A stretch of DNA of 64,000 bases from Echinostoma caproni (Eukaryota > Platyhelminthes > Trematoda > Plagiorchiida > Echinostomatidae). The translations under genes were made by a program, and so were the position numbers. Positions within the stretch are counted from its first letter, which is position 1, and every line of letters starts with the position of its first letter. A model generated the notes under the pieces. The model had not been told where the DNA came from and did not search any database. It was given only the letters and a program-made list of their open reading frames with translations. Where the stretch lies: NCBI GenBank assembly GCA_900618425.1, contig UZAN01039380.1:153643-217642 (forward strand). The letters run 5' to 3'. Positions 58,441 to 64,000 of this stretch are shown here, piece by piece.

Positions 58441-59536
58441 TAAAAAGTGATTAATGAAGCTAACTTGGTTTCAAGTCAATAGCTGATTAGAGGCACTAAC
58501 ATTGCTGCCATTAGTGAACCATTCGTTGCTACAAAGTTCTAATCTGGTCAGATAACGCAACCACGCAATTTTGATTTCAGTCCTCTCGGTGAGACCAAAT
58601 TTGACTGCCTTTCTCTCGTTCACTCCAATTAACGTAGACTGGCAACCGGAAACCGAGCACTATCACACACCGATAACACTCAAAATGCATAACAACCTGT
58701 GCATAGTGAAAAGCAACGGAACTCCATAATTGTCAATGTTGACTTTTGAGTGCTGATCCCATAAGTATCGTTTCTTGTGTGATTTCATGCTTTCCTTAGT
58801 TATTATATCCAAGGTATCTCTATCTCTCTCTCTTTCTTGGATATTCACATGCTGAGCAGCTAAAAGTGCACAGCTTCAATGTTCGATTCCTCGATTGCCA
58901 CCCACCGTAACCAAACAGTTCGTGACCAAGTCGCGCGGGTAAACTACTGCGCTGGATCGACATTTTAGGGTTTTGGAAACTCTCTGTCTCGTCCACTCAA
59001 TCTGTTTCCTTTTACATTTTTTCACATGTTATGTTGTCCTCAACCTTAGCCTTCATAGTAAAATTTGTCACGGTCTCAACAAAGCAGAATTCGGTGGTCA
59101 ATCTCCCTCCAGCCCATCAGGGCCGCATGACGACAGGACTATAAACTATTGTAGACAGACCAGTCTTGGAGCCATGTCTATGTTCACCCGACCACCGGTG
59201 AAGCGTCCGTTCACGTGCATAAGAGAATCTGACTCTTCGCGAGGGTAAATTTATGTGCAGTTTATTGCCTATCCCGCCCACTTTACATATAGAACCGTTG
59301 GATTACATACACACACACATGAACGAACTCGTGTTAAACAGATGTTCATGAGAAACACGTATTAGAAACTTAAGGAATTGTTACTTATAGAAAACCATTT
59401 CCTGTCGAGGTGAAACATAGCTTTATCTTAAAGCCAAGGAATATGGAGACGGTAAGCCTGCATGGGTCAGTAACGGATTCACACCTTACACGGTGAAAGT
59501 CATCCTTGTTTTCGATTTAAATTTCTTCAGAAAGCA
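58441..59536. other. No recognised gene or element
   Basis: Short CT and CA runs near 58,820 and 59,305. No domain seen. Confidence 0.45.
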
Positions 59537-59582
59537 CTGTCTGTCTGTCTGCCTGCCTGCCTGACTGACTGACTGACTGTCT
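59537..59582 (+). repeat. Compound tetranucleotide microsatellite
   Basis: Successive blocks of CTGT, CTGC and CTGA units, about 46 bp in all. Confidence 0.93.
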
Positions 59583-62184
59583 TTATATCTTAGATGTTTT
59601 TGTTCCGCTGAAATCGTTCTGACTTTCAGGACGAACATAAGTCTTATAAGAATCGTTTTCAACCACATACAGCCGTATGTGCATCTTACATATATATATC
59701 AATGACGTTCTAGTTGGTACAGAGCACAACACACGTACAAATACACACAGACGAGTGAATGGACGACACTCGGAGTGTTGATAGTTCCTGTGCCATGTTA
59801 GGTCCCATCGGAAAGTCATCGAAAACCTATGTTCCAATATTCTTGTTGGACCCATAAACCTTCATCGAAAGTGATAGAAACCGGCGACAAACCGCATCTC
59901 CGTCTGATGTAGGTCTGGTGGAGATTCTGCTTGCACAATCTAAACCAAACAGGCGTATATGAACGTGCGCACACAACACACACACACACACAAGAGACTA
60001 GATGATTCATGCTCGCTTCACAGTCTAAACTTAGCCCATAAACAAGCTCCGTCGATGGAGTTAGCATGCCTCAATCGAGCCAGTGCACTGACGATGAGCG
60101 TTCAAATCCCAAACAAACCGAATCAACCACTTGCACCGACAAAAGGTGAAAATGGAGAAATAAATCACTCTCGTTAAACAGCAGTACCCTTACACGATCA
60201 CAAGATCCTGCTCAAGGAACAGTTTATTGTATAACTCCGCATTCCACAAAAACACCTCGCACACCCCGGCACTCAGGGACGCGTTATTCTTGAGGAGAAC
60301 CTTATACTAACAAATCTACTAGGTTCTTTTCGTCAATGATTGGTATGTGTCCAAATTGTATTTGAATTTTACCTGATCTACGGCCAATGAATGAGGTGGG
60401 TGGGGAATGAAGAATTGGAAAGAGGTGAAAAAAAATGCTCAGACCACAGCTCTCACTCACAGCAAAAGGAATAAAACTGATCAGCTGAAAACACTTCAAA
60501 ATGTAAACAAACACACGTGCACTTCATAATGGTTATTATTATTCATTTTATTATTATTATCGTTGTCATGTAACATTCATTAATAGAATCAATAAGCCTG
60601 CTTACCATATGTTCATGAGAGTGATATAACGACCTATGAAGTAATGTGGAGCCCACAAAAATATTCCGCTTCCCGGATGCTTGAACTGGAGAGGAAATTG
60701 AGTATTTCCTCGTTAAGTCTGGGTTAAGAAACTATTATTCATACCGGTAGATCACCATATGCTGGCAGATGGCCAAAATCAGTCGTTCACGAAAGGTCAC
60801 TCCAACTGGACCCTTGAGGGGAAATGGTGATTATACTTCAAAAAAGAAGGCGTGTTCTGTTAGGTTTACGTGGTGTTTTTGAGAACTGGATACTTAACCA
60901 TAAATCCCACCACAAGATGATATTTCACGTTGCAAGCATTCCTTCGTCCATAGCTTTTCGTACTTCATTTCGTGTTTTTAAACTTCGGTTGTAATATGTA
61001 ATTCAATTCGTGGAGTCCTGCTTTGAGAATATTATTCTCGTTTGAATTGGTTTCTCTTCAGTGATTTTCTTGAATAATATTCCGAATATTCCGTACTCAT
61101 CCCAGCTCATACGGCCAAAATTACACCCGGGCATTCTGTATGTAAAGTACGGTGGTATACCCCTTTCCTCAATCCACCAAATTAAGCTTTTCCGTAGGTT
61201 CGAAGTGATGACCAAGAACCGCTTAAGACGCACTTTTGAGAAAAGATGTTCCATGTGCCCAAGAGACCACAGTGAGATATATGTACCTAGAAGGTGCGTG
61301 GAATTTTTGAGCATTTTCTTGTGTTCCTCACAATCGACATGCTCAAGCACTAGCTGAAAGCACTCTTGAAAGTCAAGACTTATCACAATGTACTTTGATA
61401 ATAAAAGTTTTGAAGGAATTTGTATTTGATGTGGTTTTGTTTTAGCACTATAACTGAAGATGAAAGATAATTGCTCAGAACCTAAAAACCATCTAGGAAA
61501 GCAGCGTTATTAGACTGAAACTGATTGTATCCGATAACAAAGCATGAGACATGCAGTTTAAACATAGTCCATGTAATATGATTATGATCAACCACTGACA
61601 GGCCGTGAACGCTCGAAGTAAAGGGTTCACTGCATCGATAATTCTCTCACTGGATTTCATAGATACTCCTGTCGTACGCGCATGCGCGAACACATAGACA
61701 CCGAGATGTGCTCACTCAGTTTCCATCTGAGTTTTATTCTACTCCAGGATCTGAGGAACCTTTGTTTTTAGTTCTTCCCTCTGTCGGTCGTCGAGGTTTT
61801 TCAGAATACCCTTTCCGGCCAAATGAAATTACGGTCTGATCGTTGGGGCGTAAATTTGTGCTAACCAGTAAACAAATTGGTATCGAGGCTTACATCTGTG
61901 TGCAACAGCTGAAATATCATAGATGAAGGCTAGAAACCGAGTGAAGTATAGCACACGTAGAACCGCCTCTAAGTGCTTGAGGCCGATTCTCGGTCGAGCT
62001 ACAAGCCGCAACTGGTTTGCGAATAACCTCCTGTGAGGAGACTATACTATGCATACTATCCAGATTAAGTCGGTACCAGGTATTCTGGTGGATTTATTCA
62101 TATTCGCATTTCCGTAACTCAAATAAAACCCATATCTTTTAAGCAGTGGAAAAATCTGTGATGACCGACATATTGCTCCAGAAA
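59583..62184. other. No recognised gene; CA repeat
   Basis: A (CA)n run lies at 59,976-59,992 and a short TTA run near 60,537-60,563. A 127-codon minus frame (61,003-61,386) has protein-like composition and follows a GCTTTCAG acceptor, but I recognise no domain, and the opposite strand is also open for 98 codons. Confidence 0.4.
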
Positions 62185-62188
62185 GCTC

Positions 62189-62219
62189 AATCGTCCTGTT
62201 CAGGACTCGTCAGCCTTGC
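62189..62219 (-). ncRNA. Partial hammerhead, family A
   Basis: On the minus strand CTGACGA (62,213-62,207) and a perfect GTCC/GGAC stem II with loop TGAACA are kept. Box 2 has become GATT and the stem III palindrome is gone. The flanking TTAAAAGTACGC matches the sequence upstream of the intact copy at 32.9 kb. It is inactive but clearly of the same repeat. Confidence 0.7.
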
Positions 62220-63102
62220 GTACTTTTAATGTGTTTCTGTGTCATTGCTCGAACCATGAACCTTATGGTTCTGGGATACGTAATCCTTGCCCCTAAGATA
62301 AAGGGACGACGGTTATCACGTTGTGCGAATCGTTCATTTAATTTAGGTTATCAGATTTGGATCGCAAGATGAATCAACTGTTCATCACACTTTGTCAGTC
62401 ACCAGCGAGTTTCAATAACCTAGAAATACATTCCACTAGTCCGAAATTAATGATTTCTCAAGGAGTGTAAACCCATGCCCATTCCAAACCATCAACAGTC
62501 TCTGGTGCCTGTGACTAATCAAACTGGCCAATCCATAAATGATACTTGAAAAAAATACTTATATTTCACTTTAAAAACGTGTAAATATGGTTAGCGAAAA
62601 AAATTGGAAAGATTGCTGATTTAAGCCATTGGTCATTTTGGTATTTTGGTATTTTATTGACCACGATTCGTATTCTGCCTTCACAGTTCGCATGGAAGAC
62701 GTGACATTTGCTATTTATTTGTTCTTAAAGTCAGAGCTTTTTTATTTCAAATGAATCGCATACTAAAAGCGATTCGTTTAGCACCATGCAAGAGCGGAAT
62801 TATTCACACACCTTTGAACGGTCATGGTGACCCGCATTTCGAATAACCGCTAGCATCTCTCGACAACGACATTTTGTTTCGTCTAGTGTTCCAACTCAGC
62901 TTCTCGTCTATATCTGCTACCGAATGAAAATAAAACTGCACTCCTACCCTCCATAATCGATGGAGATATTTTTATGACATTGAATGGAATGTTGAAAAAA
63001 ACGATCATTTCATCAAAGCTGCGTTGCGGTATATAGATACAACTAAAATATGCACATTTTTTGTTTTGTTTTTTGTTTTTTGGTAATCATTTATTGTTCA
63101 TT
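62220..63102. other. Scrap of hammerhead repeat block A, otherwise nothing recognised
   Basis: Near 62,487-62,525 the sequence CAACAGTC then TCTGGTGCCTGTGA then TAATCAAA matches block A of the 32.7-33.1 kb cluster. A T-rich GTTTTTTG run precedes the next SINE. Confidence 0.45.
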
Positions 63103-63290
63103 AGGCGGTGGTGGCCATATGGTTAGGTTACCAAGTTGCGACCCGGAAGTCCCGAGTTCGAACCACTCCACCGCTGCCCGACTTCTCCATTTGTGACAGC
63201 CTTTGTATGGCCGCAGCCTACTTCCTGAATGTTGACTATACATTTATATATTCAATAATTACCAAAGGAAGTAAAAAGACAGACATGGAA
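63103..63290 (+). mobile_element. tRNA-derived SINE (family S1), forward copy
   Basis: The head GGCGGTGGTGGCCATATGG has acceptor-stem-like complementarity to CCACCGCTGCC at the end of the tRNA part. The B box is GAGTTCGAACCAC (about 63,155-63,167). The body holds GCCTTTGTATGGCCGCAGCC and CTTCCTGAATGTTGACTATA, and the end reads AGGAAGTAAAAAGACAGAC. All these blocks occur in the same order on the minus strand at 3.64-3.84 kb. The 65-codon frame through it is a repeat shadow. Confidence 0.8.
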
Positions 63291-63614
63291 TCCATGATCC
63301 GGTAAAAATCAAGAGCACCCATTGGTGGTTAGAATGACCACAGGGTTGAGTATTTTTGTATAACCCCATTCACAACGAACTAACCACTACAAAGCTAGTC
63401 TCAAGGTACGCTAAAGGATAACGAATGAATAAAACAATGGTACGTATTTTTTTAAATACACCACTGATCACTAGATTCCATAAAAGATGCATTGTGGAAC
63501 ACGTATCCAGCTCCATTTGAGAGGTCAGTAAACCATAGTATTCCCCAAAGTCTTTGATGGGATGCAGCATGGATTCGTTGATAAAAATGCCCAGGTTTGA
63601 CTTGTAATAGTGAC
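63291..63614. other. Unassigned; overlapping minus-strand frames
   Basis: Two minus frames of 62 and 85 codons overlap in different frames, both with fairly protein-like composition. I cannot decide between them. No domain is recognised. Confidence 0.35.
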
Positions 63615-63760
63615 CTGATTTGCACATTTTGGCTCGGCACTTAAAGAGGTGATGAATATGTTTAAGATATCAGTTCGTCCCGACAACTTTACATCATTAT
63701 GTGCTCCTAATCCAATGGAAAAGATCATCTCATAGATCTCACACTGTGCATCTTTGTTGC
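63615..63760 (-). CDS. Possible internal coding exon, function unknown
   Basis: On the minus strand an open stretch (about 48 codons, with CEIYEMIFSIGLGAHNDVK) lies between an acceptor-like CTGACAG and a donor CAG followed by GTCACT at 63,615. It has a mixed hydrophobic and polar composition. No family is recognised. An alternative acceptor (GCGTTAG) would add 11 bases. Confidence 0.27.
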
Positions 63761-64000
63761 CTGTCAGCACCGCTAACGCGTTCACACATACATATGCACT
63801 CTCTACCTCTCACATGTTCACTAAAAACCTTGGACTGATTGAATCCCTCTTCTTCAAAATAGTTTGTATATTTTTACACAAGAGTATTGGAGGGTTTGAT
63901 TCAATTACACGGAGGATTTCGTTGTGCACAGAGCAAATGAGACGTGAATTGAAAAGCTATGAAGCGCTAAACAGTTATTTCAATTATCGATTGGGCCGAT
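63761..64000. other. No recognised gene or element
   Basis: Short frames only up to the window edge. Confidence 0.45.

Noticed and set aside
61003..61386. 127-codon minus-strand frame as a gene
   Set aside because: Composition is plausible and an acceptor-like site precedes it, but the opposite strand is open for 98 codons, no polyadenylation signal follows, and I recognise no domain.
63103..63180. A real tRNA gene
   Set aside because: A and B boxes and some acceptor pairing are present, but the T and anticodon arms do not pair properly and the sequence continues into a SINE body.

Overview
This 64 kb window reads as eukaryotic nuclear DNA from a flatworm, most likely a trematode (fluke). 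No intact gene is visible. Stop-to-stop reading frames are short on both strands, microsatellites are scattered throughout, and the recognisable content is decayed retroelements: CR1/Jockey-type non-LTR elements, a Ty3/Gypsy LTR element with solo LTRs, a Penelope-like element, and several families of tRNA-headed short retroposons. Two of the short repeat families carry hammerhead ribozyme motifs. That combination is typical of flatworm genomes, but the species cannot be fixed from the sequence alone. The assembly is draft quality, with one 485-bp N gap (35,126-35,610) and seven isolated single Ns.

Layout. 1-6 kb: mostly unrecognised sequence, with a decayed hammerhead (1.74 kb) and a reverse-strand SINE (3.6-3.8 kb). 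6-12 kb: one copy of a dispersed repeat also found at 16.4 kb, plus TCAG-type microsatellites. 12-14.2 kb: a decayed CR1-like element (endonuclease, reverse transcriptase, pentanucleotide tail) missing the N-terminal part of its reverse transcriptase, followed by an LTR at 14.66-15.0 kb. 18.2-18.8 kb: two hammerhead-bearing SINEs in inverted orientation. 26-29.7 kb: a reverse-strand Gypsy pol relic, split by a solo LTR with a 5-bp target duplication, next to two more LTRs of the same family facing each other. 32.7-33.1 kb: a palindromic cluster of a second hammerhead family. 36.4-39.4 kb: a second CR1-like relic interrupted by a SINE, then a reverse-strand Penelope-like RT relic (40-40.9 kb). 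46.5-47 kb: a SINE head and a third CR1 RT scrap. 48.4 kb: a broken Kunitz-like domain. 63.1 kb: another SINE copy.

Several short frames have plausible splice sites or polyadenylation signals (5.6, 17.1, 21.2, 51.1, 53.9 and 63.6 kb) and could be exons of long-intron host genes, but none matches a family I recognise. The most interesting content is the hammerhead ribozyme set: at least five, possibly six, copies of two sequence families with different self-complementary stem III sequences. Two copies keep the full catalytic core. All coordinates of decayed elements are approximate, and all homology calls were made by reading motifs, without database searches.
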